Source of the DNA: Deinandra increscens subsp. villosa
Taxonomy: Eukaryota > Streptophyta > Magnoliopsida > Asterales > Asteraceae
Length of the DNA: 64,000 nt
Assembly (NCBI GenBank): GCA_039602395.1
Contig: JBCNJP010000019.1
Span: forward strand, 3,164,708 to 3,228,707
Reading direction: 5' to 3'
Part shown: in pieces, positions 12,237-24,091 of the stretch
How positions within the stretch are numbered: position 1 is the first letter of the stretch
Layout of the letters: the number at the start of each line of letters is the position of its first letter
Notes under the pieces: model-generated
Told to the model about the DNA's origin: nothing
Databases searched by the model: none
Seen by the model: only the letters and a program-made list of their open reading frames with translations
Made by a program: the position numbers and the translations under genes

Positions 12237-12470
12237 TTTGAGTTTGCATATATATATATATATTTTTTTAAATTGGTTTCTTAGTGACAAGAGACAGGAT
12301 AGTTTTTCTTTTTTGAACGGCAAACACCCGGTTACTCGGGGGTCTCATCATGCAAACGATGCTACCCACGACACGCTGCGACCACAGGCCGTGCGAGTAA
12401 CTAGGACCCTCAATGTTGCACATCAGGCCTACAAACCTACTGAACCTCTACCTCTATAATCCTTCATTCA
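12237..12470. other. spacer with GC-rich repeat-like segment
   Basis: A (TA)n tract is followed by a GC-richer segment (about 12315-12440) resembling low-copy retroposon sequence. No open frame with a recognisable domain. Confidence 0.25.
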
Positions 12471-12478
12471 TTTTTTTG

Positions 12479-12548
12479 TGTCCGGTGGGATTTGAACCCT
12501 TTAACCTCCACATTGGAAGACAAGGGTTGTATCCAACTCCACCAAATG
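12479..12548 (-). repeat. tRNA-like sequence (SINE head or tRNA pseudogene)
   Basis: Read on the minus strand, it has an A-box-like TGGTGGAGTTGG, a CTTCCAA segment matching a Gly-type anticodon loop, and a near-perfect B box GGTTCAAATCC. The acceptor stem is not complementary enough for a working tRNA. A tRNA-derived SINE head or tRNA pseudogene fits best. Confidence 0.5.
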
Positions 12549-12694
12549 GTGGGGGATACGAGTCATGATAGTTATGATCATCCCGACGACTAAATTTACA
12601 ATCTACTCTTAAATATATTATCATAACATGTATTATTGTATTTTTTTTGTATATATCCTTTTGTATTTTGAGATGAGATTTATTCCCCTTAATT

Positions 12695-12780
12695 GTTGGC
12701 TCTCTAGCCAATGTAGGAGTAGCCTACTCAGTACAGGTTTTGTCCTTTTAGGTGGAAGTCCTGGTTTCAAACACAGACAC
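12695..12780 (+). repeat. second possible tRNA-derived SINE fragment
   Basis: Plus-strand sequence contains an A-box-like TAGCCAATGTAGG and a B-box-like GGTTTCAAACAC about 50 bases apart. Weaker than the neighbouring tRNA-like segment. Confidence 0.3.
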
Positions 12781-12819
12781 CAGTGTAATTTGTTGTTGTA
12801 TATATTAGTTTGTCGTTAA

Positions 12820-14934
12820 ATAAAATTGTAGGGTCTCTAGTTCCAATGATTATGGATACATTGTTAGTGTTAATGAGTTAATGACATGTCGTGTTTGTGG
12901 TTGTTAGCAACACTCAAGCATTACAAGATATAATTATTTTTATATGTTTCTCTTTGAAATAATGAGTTTTATAAATTTTTTCATCAACAAGACTATCATT
13001 TATTAAATTATCTTTTATTATAAATAATATTATTAAGTCGTTTTATACCAATAATTCATGTTTCTTAATTCTTAAAGTTGAACGATATATTTTGCATGTG
13101 GTCATTGAGAACTGTCATGTTAACAAAGTACACCCCAAAACATAACAAATTGCTTTTTAACGTGAATGAATTATGAAACAGTATTCGACTATTCGGTCAA
13201 AGTCAATGAATTTAATCTACCTACTATTCTCCTCAATCATACATATTATAAAAATTTTATGACATCCAAATATGAACTTTTTTTTTGTCGTCATATTGGC
13301 CCCTACTTTGCAATTATAGGCCTACTCTAAAACTAAAAACAGGCCACAAAAGTCCCAATGTGTTTGGTTTGTTCAGAATAATAATAATATAATATTATAT
13401 TTGATTATTTAAAAAACATAGTATTTTCAGTGTGCGTTGCAACGTAAATACAATATGTACAAAAAACGATAAATAGGTTTTATTGTATCATGCTAATTAG
13501 GTGGGGTTTTGCTTCATCGTAGTACGTAAAGAACACTTGATTATTAAAGCGCCAAATAGAACCAAAAGATTTAAAAAAATTAAGTTCTTTACGATAAAAT
13601 TCAATTAAAAAATACATCCTATTAATTCAATCTCAATATTATACGTATCAAAGAAATGAGTAATAAACTTTTAAATCCAAAATAAAAGATAACTCTAAAA
13701 GCTAGATATGAACATGTGTATACAAATAGGTGCATGTACCATTAAAATCACTCATAAACAATATCACTACCTCGTTACTTCCTATATTTAAACAAATATA
13801 TTTACTTTGTAAGAGAACTGCACTATAGACGTCTACATCCTATTTTCACACTAGTATTACTCAATTTTAGATAAATTATATCTTTCTTTGTTTGAACGCA
13901 TAACTTTATTCACAAATAAAAACAAAATCAAACAAATTATACTCTCTTGAAACTAACGGGCGAAGTATTACACTTGAAGGTACCATTTTGTTGCATCAAA
14001 ATCACATTTTGATCGAGAATGCTACTATTTGTTCAACATACGAACCTGTGGCCTCATCGTTACAAAAGGATTATGTTTTATTTGCCTCAATTATTTTTTT
14101 TAACATTTCACAAAAAAAGAAGTATTTAAGATTAGAACACAAAATTAAAGTAAAGTAACTTAGATAGTCAAAAACAGTTTATGTGACTTCAAACAAAACA
14201 TCAACCAAACTTTATTACGATCACATGAAATTTTCTGTTTAGATTATATATATTATAATTATTACTTTATCTTACCAATGATCTCTAGTTCAATTGGCTA
14301 GAGGAAGGTATCAAAGACATTATCGGGTGGTGATGTAATATCTCCGTCAATGATCCAAATTTACCCTTAAAAAAAAAAAACTATCTTAGAAAATGCGGTT
14401 TAAAAACAATGTTCGGTAGAGTATGGTTTGACTAAAAAGCTTTCCATGAATTCTAGAAAACAAAAATTAGAATAATGAGGTGTTGGGTGAATCAAAATCC
14501 GTCTGGCCGGTTTAGAAATTAAATAATGAGCATGGCCACCAAAACGCGGCTAAGTTACACTTCGAGTCCCTAAACTAATCATATATACAAGTGGGTCATA
14601 AACTTTAACTTACACTTGGGACTTCTAGCTTTTCTTCTTCTTCTCTATTCCATCCTTTGAATTCACTAACAATTTTACTCACGACATCAATCTTTGATAA
14701 CGGACTTAAACACTATGTTTGGGTTATCAGTTTGATAAGATATATTGTACTTAAGTTAACATGTTTTATCTGTTTAATTAAACACGTCATGTTTGAATTG
14801 ACATGTTAAATTGTTTAATTAAACATGTCGATTTGTAAACAAGTTTTAAAGTAAAACAAATTATATTTCATAAAAAATCAAGTCATCAATCCTTTTACAA
14901 CACATCAACATGTTTTTACTCGTTTAAAACTTAT
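12820..14934. other. AT-rich intergenic spacer
   Basis: No coding exon recognised. About 14286-14310 has a tRNA A-box-like run (TAGTTCAATTGGCTAGAGG) without a good B box, possibly a decayed SINE. Short inverted words around 14700-14830 (CATGTTTAATTAAACATG-like) suggest an old repeat. Confidence 0.4.
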
Positions 14935-15132
14935 TTATAACTCACCACTCCTTAGGGGAGTGAGAGTCATCACGTGCTCTTCTTCGTCTTGCCCACAAAA
15001 CAAGCCACTAATACTGGCATTTTCTTCCTCTGCTCTCACTAACACTCGGTGAACTTGATTAAGAAATTTTGATTTTCGTTTTCCGATGCTACTAGAGGTG
15101 GGGTAGTGATCTTCAACGGAAAAACTATCCAT
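14935..15132 (-). CDS. unidentified small ORF, 65 aa
   Basis: A minus-strand frame starts with ATG and encodes a hydrophilic 65-residue peptide with an acidic cluster (QDEEEH) and a basic stretch (GKRKSKF). I do not recognise it. No signal peptide or membrane segment is visible. It lies about 0.5 kb upstream of, and divergent from, the MYB gene. It may be a chance frame or a gene remnant. Confidence 0.2.
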   Translation of the reverse strand: MDSFSVEDHYPTSSSIGKRKSKFLNQVHRVLVRAEEENASISGLFCGQDEEEHVMTLTPLRSGEL

Positions 15133-15621
15133 GTCGGCTCGCCCATGCCCTCCCCCTCTATATTCAGTTTATAGATATTATTACTATTGGTGGAAAAAAT
15201 TAATGTTAAAAAGACTAAATCCTAACTACCACCTACTAATATTATACATAAATCTAATTTCATCCTTTTAAATTAGTTATATTCATAACATTGATTATAA
15301 ATGGTCCAACTTGGGTGATGTACAAGTCATGTTAAATTATTTCATTTGGACTCATCTTGATTAAGAACGTGTCGATATCATCAATAAAATATGCATAGGT
15401 TGTGGTGGCTAAGTGAGGGACCAGCCGCCACAAATCACAAAACAAGAAGGGTTTAATTTCAATTTCAGGTGAATGTGGGGGGTATTTTGCATACTGTACA
15501 TAGAACAGGCGTGAGACTGTAAATTTAAAAATTAAAATAATAATTAATTAATGCTGATTGCCAACAAACCTAGACTTGGACTCATCATCATGGTTGGCCA
15601 AGAGAGAGAAACTGAGAAACT

Positions 15622-15648
15622 GAAAGAGAGAGAGAGAGAGAGAGAGAT
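15622..15648 (+). promoter_or_regulatory. (GA)n tract in the MYB 5' leader
   Basis: An AGAGAG repeat runs to within a few bases of the MYB start codon (ATG at 15655). Such GA/CT tracts are common in plant 5'UTRs and can bind BBR/BPC factors. A regulatory role is inference. Confidence 0.5.
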
Positions 15649-15654
15649 CTGAAA

Positions 15655-16918
15655 ATGGTGAGGGCACCTTGCATCGACAAAAATGGCATGAAGAAAGGCG
15701 CGTGGAGTGAAGAAGAAGACAACAAGTTACGTGATTACATTGAGCGTTATGGCCACTGGAATTGGCGTGAACTGCCCAAATATGCCGGTATGATCCTTCT
15801 CCATCACCGAATTGAAGCTCGATCCGTAACAATAGCTTCTACTTGTTTGATTTCTATGTTAATTAATCTGTACATTTATTTTGACTCATCTCAACTGAAG
15901 GAGAAATTGATAAAGTGAGCTATTTGATTTCCGGAGAGTTGTTTGTTTTGTTTAATCGAATCCGGATTCCGAAGTAGAAATGCAGGTTTCTATCGTTTTG
16001 CGCTAAATTAGGTCAGCTGTAGCATGAAGATGTTACTAATTTGTATGTAACTGTGTCGAGCGCTTTGATTTTTACCAAATTAAAGGAGAAATTGATATAT
16101 AGATTCAGTTTACGTAGGCTATAGAGCAAGGATTCATTTCGATTCACCAAAACTTTAGGATAAATTTATATCTATTATTCCTGCATTTCTCTAAAGTATT
16201 CTTCCAATTGATGTAAGTTCTTCAATGGAGGATCTGAAGAGTTTTTGAATCTGATAATACTATCTGTGTAATTAATTAATTAGGTTTGGCAAGGTGCGGA
16301 AAGAGCTGCAGATTGCGATGGATGAATTATCTTCGACCAAGTGTAAAACGGGGGAATTTTAGCAAGGAAGAAGAAGATCTCATCATCAAATTTCATCACA
16401 AGATGGGAAACAAGTAGGTGCTTCAATCATATCTAGCTTTGATTGGTTAAAATGTTAAATCAAATTTGAATTGGAGTCAGTTTTTTAATTAATTCTCAAA
16501 ACCACTGTTTAGCTTTGATTCGATAATCCAGCATTAGGGCTAACTTAACAAATTGGGGCTAATTTTCACATCAATTTGCAGATGGTCAGCAATTGCTGCA
16601 CAATTACCAGGAAGAAGTGACAACGAAATCAAGAACCATTGGCACACTCACTTGAAGAAACACGGTACTACGAAGCAAAATCATGAACAGAAAGATGAAC
16701 AAAAGGTTATTAAGATCGAACGGATTATAAACTTTTCTGGTTTACATCCGAGTATTGTGTCCACGTCTAGCGATAACATAATTTCGAACGAATCATCGTT
16801 ACAGAGAGTTTCTGATGATTCAAGTTCAGGCCCCTGTGGGTTCTTATTTGATTTGAATCAAGAATATGTGGAGTCATGGGAAGAAGGTTCCAATCTAAAG
16901 GAGGAGTTGGTGTGTTGA
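15655..16918 (+). CDS. R2R3-MYB transcription factor, three exons
   Basis: Exons 15655-15787, 16284-16413 and 16582-16918 join in phase across canonical GT-AG introns. They give a protein of about 200 residues ending in TGA at 16916. R2 carries the three regularly spaced Trp (WSEEED, WNWREL, then the RLRWMNYLRP block). R3 has the usual Phe in place of the first Trp (GNFSKEEEDLI), then NKWSAIA and NHWHTHLKK. The N-terminal MVRAPC-DKNG-KKGAW and the intron positions (within R2 and within R3) are those of most plant R2R3-MYBs. The domain looks close to the MYB13/14/15-type clade, although the short C-terminus gives no decisive subgroup motif. It should be a nuclear DNA-binding regulator; its target pathway cannot be read from sequence. 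No lesion is seen. Confidence 0.93.
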
Positions 16919-18532
16919 TACAAATTATATTATAGGATGAAACAAAGATAGAAAAAATTGTTGTTTTAAAATAGGTTAAGTCTTTCTTTCCTTAATTAGA
17001 GGATTGAAAACAAAACTATCTAAAATGTTGTTTTGTATACCAACTCATATGTTCTCAAGTTTTGATATAAATTTGTTATTTGTTTGTTTTGTTACTGTCG
17101 ATGTTGTTATTATGTCTTAATCAATAATTAACGTGTTTGGTTCACCAACCCAAAAGGCCAAAACAACAAAGGATTGACTTTACCAAATACCAAATGTTTA
17201 TCCCTTTAAAATCTGAGTCTGTTGTTTCAGTTGGTTATTTCATTTTAAAGCATGTGGTAAAAATTTGTTTTCACTGTTTCTTTTTTATAAATTACTTTTA
17301 TTCAAAATAATTTTATTATGAACAACTAACAAATATACACTCTAAGACCACGTCCACGCACTCCTTTGGAGACCCTCTTAGCTTAGGTGGCAGCGCCCTT
17401 CTAGCATGTGGTGTTGAGGGTGATTGTTTGTCGCATGTTGCCAAAGGGGGTGATTGGGCTTCCGCGTTTGATAACATGCGACGCCATTTCTTTTTCTATC
17501 TCACATACAATAATATTAAATAGATATGTGGGTTAATGTGGGAAGGATTGGTTTTTTAGTGTCCGGGTTAAAAGTTTTATGTGGAAATGATGAGTAAAAG
17601 CTGATGTAGCATGTTGGTTGAGACTACATGTGGAAGGGGAGACCCTTAGGCCATCCGTAGTGGTGTGGTTGTGTGATGGGAAAAGTGATGCCACACATGC
17701 AGTAGTGTAATATTGATAAAGGTGTGTAGTGGGTTAGTGACGAAATGAATAGGATGTACATGTTTAAGTGGTGGAAAAAGAAAGAAAAAAAAAACAAACA
17801 AAAAGTTGGCAAACAGCCACGTGATCCCACAACGCCACCACCAAAACTCCCCTAGGGGGTTAGCTGGCGTTTTTCAGCTATTATGCCTAATCTATTTCTA
17901 AGTCTACTACTACATCCAGTCGTCTACTATGAAATTTGAATCCCCAATCTCTTAAAGTGAGATTCCCTCTTTAACAACTTGGTACAAGCCTTTTGGTATT
18001 ATTATTTGATTGATCTTGTGTTTTTTTTTAATATAAAAAATGTGATAATAATTCCTTACGTCCTAAATAAATAAAAACTAATATAATGTTTGGTACGTAG
18101 AAATTATGCTTGAATGAAATGAGTCATAATAATTGAATGAAAATATGACATGTTTAGTATCGCACATAAATGAAATAAGAATTGACAATTACATAAGTAA
18201 TATGTTCTTTATCTATAAGGATAAGGGATGTGTTTTTTAATTCCTTAAAAAGTAGAATGAATATTTTTTATTCAATATGATTTTTTCTAAGAATTTTATG
18301 AAAATAAAATTTAAAATATTAAAATAAACAAAAACTAAAATAAAAAAATAAAATTAAAATTAAAATATAATAAAAAATAAGAGGATATATAATACAATAA
18401 AAAAGATAAAAATAATATAACATAAATTTAAATTTAAAGTTTTATAAAATAAAAATGGATGTTGCTATTTCGAAAAGAAATGTATCTAGACTTGTATTTA
18501 ACTCTTTAACAAATGAATGATGATCGATCAAT
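16919..18532. other. spacer with truncated Harbinger-type MITE pieces
   Basis: Downstream of the MYB gene. A MITE left end, TTA-GGCCATCCGTAGTGG, occurs at 17646 and matches the family at 35689-35998, but no matching right end is found. The segment from 17343 to 17645 (GGAGACCCTCTTAG near both ends) looks like another small element. The rest is AT-rich with no gene seen. Confidence 0.4.
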
Positions 18533-18540
18533 TTTATCTA

Positions 18541-20458
18541 GGCTTGTAAACGAAACGAACGAATACGAACAGGGGCATGTTCGTGTTCGTTCGTTTAACT
18601 TTAAGCGAACATGAACACGAACACGAACATTAGTCGAACAAAAATTTTCTTGTTCGTGTTCGTTCATTAAGGAAATGCTCATGTTCGTGTTCGTTTATGT
18701 TCGTTCGTTTAAGACTAAACGAACGGTTCACGAACATAAACAAACATACTTTTAAGAGTAAATTACGGATTTAGTCCCTGTGGTTTGCACGAATTTCACA
18801 TATAGTCCTTACGTTTCATTTATTACGGATATAGTCCCAAACGTTTGTCAAACCGTATCGGATATAGTCCTTCCATCTAACTTCTGTTAAATTTTTATGT
18901 TAACTTTTTTAAAATACCCATTATACCCTCACTATTTTATTTAATAAAAAATAAAAGAAAAGCTGAATTTACAATTATACCCCTCCATTATCTTCTCTAA
19001 TATCACAACCCCACCTTTGTGGTGGGAGACCTGTACACGGAAAAAAACATTCGCCTTCCACCGCCACGGCACCATCGATTACCCTCCATCAACCAATCCA
19101 GTCCATCGCAACTATCCATGCCACCGCCCACCAATCCAACTCCGATTACCATCTTCCCTCAAACTTGGGCCCTCGATTACAACTGTTTATATGCAATAAA
19201 CATCGCCATCCATTGCTCCGATTACCATCTCCCCTTAAACATCGTCGGTGCTTTTGTCGCCTTCCATTACGGTGATTATACGGTGACAGTTGTGGTTGTG
19301 TATAGTCGTAACACCGTCGGGAGAAAAAACCAAGAGTTGTAGTCGTTCTTCATCGATTTCACTCAAGAAGTCAAGATAAGATCAGAACTTCTGTGATGAA
19401 CCACAGGTTCATCTTCTCCAGAGATCAGATCTTCTCCGGCAAACCACAAGCTACTAGCTCGACAGAAAGCACCAGCGAATTCTAGCCGTACCGGCTACGA
19501 GCTCGATTGGAAGATAAAGAACGCCGATGATGAATCCCTTATTCGGAGAACGGAATCTGGCACAAGAGTACCTGAGACGGTTTGAAATCCACCGGCAACG
19601 ACGAATGGCGAATCAAGCCAAATAAGGAAGAGAAGATGAACGCCGGATTTATTGTAGGAGCACTCGCCGGAAATAGACGGCGGTGATCCCACCGGTGGGC
19701 GGTGGCTAACAAGAACAAAACGTTTGTGCTTCTCCACTCTTTGAAACGGTGATGGCATCACCAACAGTACCATTAAAACATATCCCTTTAATTAATTAAA
19801 TTCATTTTTATTTTAATTTATAATTGTTTTAAAGAGAAGGGTATTAAGGTCTTTTCACATCTACTTAACAGAAAAATTTAACAAACATCCATCAAAAAGA
19901 CTATATCCGATACGGTTTGACAAACGTTTGGGACCATATCCGTAATAAATGAAACGTAAGGACTATATATGAAATTCGTGCAAACCACAGGGACTATATC
20001 CGTAATTTACTCTACTTTTAAACGAACACAAATTTAAGTGAACATAAAGAACCACACCTTGTTTCCAACAATGTCAATAATCAAGAAAACATCTAAACGA
20101 ATGGTTCAAATATTCATAATCATTCCAAAATCGATAAAGACTCATCCAACAATCTTAATTTAAGTATTTTATTAATAAAATTTCTTATATTATTATATTA
20201 ATAAAAATAAACAAACATAAATAAACATAATCGAGCATAAACGAACACACATACATTAACATAAATAAGCGAACATAAACGAACGTTCACGAACATAAAT
20301 GAACGAACGAGACAGTTGTTCATGTTCGTTCACTTAATTAAATGAACAAAAATTTTTGTTCGTGTTCGTTCATTTAGTAAATAAACAAACATAAACGAAC
20401 TTCCCACCGAACGATTCACGAATTGTTCACTTAACGTTCGGTTCGTTTACCGGCCTAA
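18541..20458. mobile_element. hAT-like element (outer) with 8-bp TSD
   Basis: The termini are TAGGCTTGTAAACGAA on the left and, reverse-complemented, TAGGCCGGTAAACGAA on the right. They are flanked by an 8-bp duplication ATTTTATC (about 18533-18540 and 20459-20466), the size expected of hAT elements. Subterminal regions are packed with CGAACGAACA/GTTCGTTCG words on both strands. No transposase frame is present. A MULE-like element sits inside. Confidence 0.75.
18756..20012. mobile_element. MULE-like long-TIR element nested in the hAT element
   Basis: Inverted terminal repeats of roughly 125-135 bp start GAGTAAATTACGGA and are strongly conserved between arms (18756-18890 against 19880-20012). 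The flanks are an exact 9-bp duplication TACTTTTAA at 18747-18755 and 20013-20021. Long TIRs with 9-bp TSDs are diagnostic of Mutator-like elements. The interior (about 18.97-19.78 kb) is GC-richer than its surroundings and could hold captured host sequence (Pack-MULE), but I recognise no gene in it. Confidence 0.85.
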
Positions 20459-20466
20459 TTTTATCC

Positions 20467-21306
20467 CGTTGACTATTTTATTCTCTCATCTATACTATTA
20501 TTAGCTCATGTCACTCATAGTCTCATACCTAGATTTCATAAAAATGTTAATCGGAATATTGGGTACTTCTATTTTGGGTCTCGTAGTTAGATTTGGCCCA
20601 ACTAGTGTTGACAAACTGCGGAAGGCCCAACCCAACTCATCTTGACCTGATAGCTTAACCATCCCAAACGGCCGAACTACTTTTTGAACGGCGGGCCGAA
20701 CTACTATAATATAAATATTGGAATACTATACATATTAAAAAGATAAATTTCTGTTTTATCGGTGTAAATTTATTATAAACACTGACATATGTCGATCTAG
20801 ATATTTGCATTAGAAAAGTTCATGTTCCCATATAAATGAGTTTATCAAAAGAAAATAAAAAAAAAATTAATCATGAACTAACGAAAAAAAAGGTCTATGA
20901 GGTTTATTCAAATTATAGTTTTCGTCCATAACTTTCATAAAGTGTAATAACAGTTTATGTGTTAGCAAATCATTAAAAAAAACATCCACCAAAGTAATTG
21001 ACAATTAAGTTTATTGTTAAGTAGGTATAAAATGACTAATCATATATAGAAGCACCCAATATTCTCTAAAAACATTATGTCGAAAGTAATACTATAAAAA
21101 AACTCTCTCAAAACATTCTGTTGAAAAGTAATAATTTATACAAAACTTTCTCTCAAAACTCTCTGTCGAAAGTAATACTTTCTCCATAGACTTTCTCGCA
21201 AAAGTTTTTATCGAAAGTAATACTTGTAATACTTTCTCCACATTCTTATTACTTTCTACACATTCATATTTCAGAAACTTTTACCCAACAAATTTCATAT
21301 AGTAAC
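20467..21306. other. AT-rich spacer
   Basis: No gene seen. At 21075-21260 a short degenerate tandem pattern (CTCTCAAAAC...GTCGAAAGTAATACTT) repeats four to five times. Confidence 0.4.
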
Positions 21307-21311
21307 GTCAT

Positions 21312-21581
21312 TGTTAGGTTTAATCGGCGCAGCGGAATTTACCGATTCACAACGAACACGCACAAAATAAGATAAAGAAACACGAACAGAGAATTTTACG
21401 TGGTTCGGTCGGTGTGACCTACGTCCACGGGCTGCAACTAGGGATATTTTATTCAGTTCAGTACCATGATTACAATACATAAACACGATATATATAAAGA
21501 ACAATTAGGGTTTTAGGAGTGGTGAACAAGAAAGCCTAACGGGCCTCTAAACACCCAAGCCCAAGGACTTCAACCCCAACA
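21312..21581 (-). repeat. copia 3' LTR (relative to minus-strand transcription)
   Basis: 270 bp with TG...CA ends. Near-identical to the LTR at 24092-24361, with substitutions clustered around 21340-21380. Preceded on the minus strand by the polypurine tract at about 21582-21595. Confidence 0.95.
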
Positions 21582-21760
21582 ATCTCCCACTTGAAGGCCT
21601 TGCGATAAACATCAAGCCCACCAACAAGCACACAGTAATCCATGTCTTCAGTAATCAGTAATCACACAGGAACAGAAGTCTTCAGGTCCAACTCCAAGAA
21701 ACAAACCAAACTTCAATCCAAACATCCCGAGTCCACCTAGTTGCAGCGGCCTAATCATCA

Positions 21761-23311
21761 TCAGTAAACAGACGGGCCCGTTGGAGCCCCAGAGGACCCC
21801 AACTTGGTCTTAACAGACCTCATCATAACATCCTCAGTCCCATCCGACTCCCACAAATCAGATTCAGGAATACCCAGAGGAACACTCTCCAATAGTAGCA
21901 ATTTCCCAGGAGAGACCTTTTCATTCGGCCTTCTAGTCTTTCGAACCCAACGTTGATTTTCACACTGTGTCAGAATGCTCCCACTGTTACGAAAATCCCG
22001 TCCGTGCTCAGACCTCCGAATACGCTCAAGCTGATCAACTGGAGCTCTAGAATTCACTGCTACAAACCGAACTCTCTTAGCTCTCAAACCGGCGAGCCCG
22101 ACTCTGGCGTTCGTCTTCACAGGAGTGGTCACTTCTCCAGACGGAACATGCACAAGATATAACGACCCCTTCTTGAAACCCCTAGCAATCACGAGATTAT
22201 CTTTGACCACCTTCCACTTTCCACCACCAAACTTCACGTCTAAACCTTGCTCATCCAAAAGCCCAACAGAGATTAACTTCGTTTCAAGCCCTGGAATTAT
22301 CCTGACGTTGCACAAAGTCCAAGTGGTACCCAAAGTAGTAACCAAGTCAACATCCCCCATGCCAGTCACATCAAGAATTTCACCGTTTCCAAGCCTAACC
22401 TTGCCAAAATCGCCTTCTTTAACATTCCGCATGCCATCGCTACTGTGGGTAGCATGAAACGATGCACCGGAATCCATGACCCAAGAATCAACGCTACTCT
22501 CGACACTAAGCAGTAGTGCCTCATCATCAGAATAATTTCCAACGGCAGCAGTAGTGTTCAACTCTTTCTTGTCTTTAGGACATTGACTTCTGTAATGTCC
22601 TTTCTCGTTGCAGTTCCAACAACGCACACTCGGCCGAGCTCTAGACGAACTCCTGCCATGACCCTTGCTGCTCCCACTATTTCGGCTATTTTCCCTTCCC
22701 CTGCCAACATGTAACATCTCAGAAGAAGATCCACCAGTAGCACCCCTCCGGCGAATGTCTTCACCCAGTACCAAATCCCGAATCTTTTCAAATGTCATCC
22801 CGTCAGTTCCCACCGAGTTGGTAACAGCAGTCACCGTCCCGGACCAACTATCAGGCAGTGAAGATAGCAATAGTACAGCCTTGGTCTCATCATCGAATTT
22901 CATCTTAACAGATGACAACCTGGACAAGATGGAATTCAGATTATTAATGTGCTCGGTCACTGAACTTCCCTCTTTCATTCTCATCGTGAACAACTCTCTC
23001 ATCAGGAACACCTTGTTAGCTGCAGACGGCTTTTCATACATATTTGACAACGCCAACATCATACCACGAGCAGTGGTTTCTGACATGATGTTATAAGCCA
23101 CGTTTCTCGTCAATGCCAATGTAATAGTGCCTCTAGCTTTCTTATCTTTCGCGTTCCACTGAGTTTCCTTTTCTTTATCCATATTCTCTGGTTTTTCCTC
23201 AAGTACCATGTCTAAATCTTTTTGACCTAGCAATGCCTCCATCTGCATCTTCCACCAACTAAAGTCTGAACCGTCAAACTTTTCAATCACAAATTTCCCG
23301 TCTTCAGCCAT
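21761..23311 (-). CDS. copia Gag-protease polyprotein, truncated before integrase
   Basis: A 516-codon frame. Residues about 10-200 match the Ty1/copia Gag domain (FDGSDFSWWKMQMEALL near the start, UBN2-like). A CCHC zinc knuckle, CWNCNEKGHYRSQCP, lies at about residues 231-245. The aspartic protease active site DSGASFHAT follows at about residues 284-292, then the conserved LGNG and LISVG segments. After about residue 400 the integrase GAG_pre-integrase block is missing and a basic, unfamiliar tail runs to the stop. The layout resembles the Tnt1/Tork-type lineage of plant retrotransposons. The product would package RNA and cleave itself but cannot reverse-transcribe or integrate. Confidence 0.93.
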   Translation of the reverse strand: MAEDGKFVIEKFDGSDFSWWKMQMEALLGQKDLDMVLEEKPENMDKEKETQWNAKDKKARGTITLALTRNVAYNIMSETTARGMMLALSNMYEKPSAANKVFLMRELFTMRMKEGSSVTEHINNLNSILSRLSSVKMKFDDETKAVLLLSSLPDSWSGTVTAVTNSVGTDGMTFEKIRDLVLGEDIRRRGATGGSSSEMLHVGRGRENSRNSGSSKGHGRSSSRARPSVRCWNCNEKGHYRSQCPKDKKELNTTAAVGNYSDDEALLLSVESSVDSWVMDSGASFHATHSSDGMRNVKEGDFGKVRLGNGEILDVTGMGDVDLVTTLGTTWTLCNVRIIPGLETKLISVGLLDEQGLDVKFGGGKWKVVKDNLVIARGFKKGSLYLVHVPSGEVTTPVKTNARVGLAGLRAKRVRFVAVNSRAPVDQLERIRRSEHGRDFRNSGSILTQCENQRWVRKTRRPNEKVSPGKLLLLESVPLGIPESDLWESDGTEDVMMRSVKTKLGSSGAPTGPSVY

Positions 23312-24071
23312 AATGACAAAACGAAAAATAGATCAAAGTAACCCGGTTCTAAAAGTTGATAATAACCGGTCAAAGAAAATTCCAGACAACAATCAGAATC
23401 TCCAACCCTAAACCCGTAGACAGGTCAAACAAGTGCAAGAGTCAAATTCAAATACGTGTACTTCTACTTCCAATCGATCAACCACCCAAGAAAAAAAAAC
23501 ACCAACACCTAATCACAACAACGAGAGCAGACCGATAAGTTCAAACAGAAACCAAATTACCTTAGTAATTGACGGCGGCTGAGCAGAAAGAATCGCAGCT
23601 CTAATCTGTGGTGAACAAGGAATTTAACGGTGGTGGCTTTGAGAAATAATCAAAAATGTTGACAACGATTGATCAGGGTGTCGTCTAGATACCCAAATCG
23701 CAAACCACACTTCAATTTCTCTTCTTCTGACCGAACAGGAACGAACTCGTAAAAAAAACGGCGACCAAAAAAAATATATGTTCGAAGTCAACCCTAACTC
23801 CTTCGAACCCTTTTTCCTTTTAACCTGGCCCCACATCACCCCTATGTCATCATACAAATCAAAATTACAAACAAGGATTATTTTGAGTCATGTGACATTC
23901 ACGTGGCCACCACAAGCACCCCTTGTTTTTCTTCTTTGATTTCGATCGACAGAGAGACGTGATCTCCAAGATTCCTTCAAAGCGAACCCCAAATCACGTA
24001 CAAATAAATCGGCCAAAGTAAAAAATATATTTCAGCCACCAACGCGAATCGTTGCGTGAATCAAACGAGCC

Positions 24072-24091
24072 AACCTTGCTCTGATGCCAAT
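24072..24091 (-). other. copia primer-binding site
   Basis: Immediately inside the upstream LTR, the minus strand reads ATTGGCATCAGAGC. It pairs with the 3' end of initiator Met tRNA, the usual copia primer, with one mismatch. Confidence 0.8.

Noticed and set aside
12479..12548. Functional tRNA gene
   Set aside because: A and B boxes are present, but acceptor and D arms do not pair as in a working tRNA.
19495..19773. 92-codon minus-strand frame inside the nested MULE
   Set aside because: No recognisable domain; kept only as a possible captured fragment, not called as a gene.
22665..23096. Plus-strand 143-codon frame inside the copia element
   Set aside because: Antisense shadow of the gag frame.
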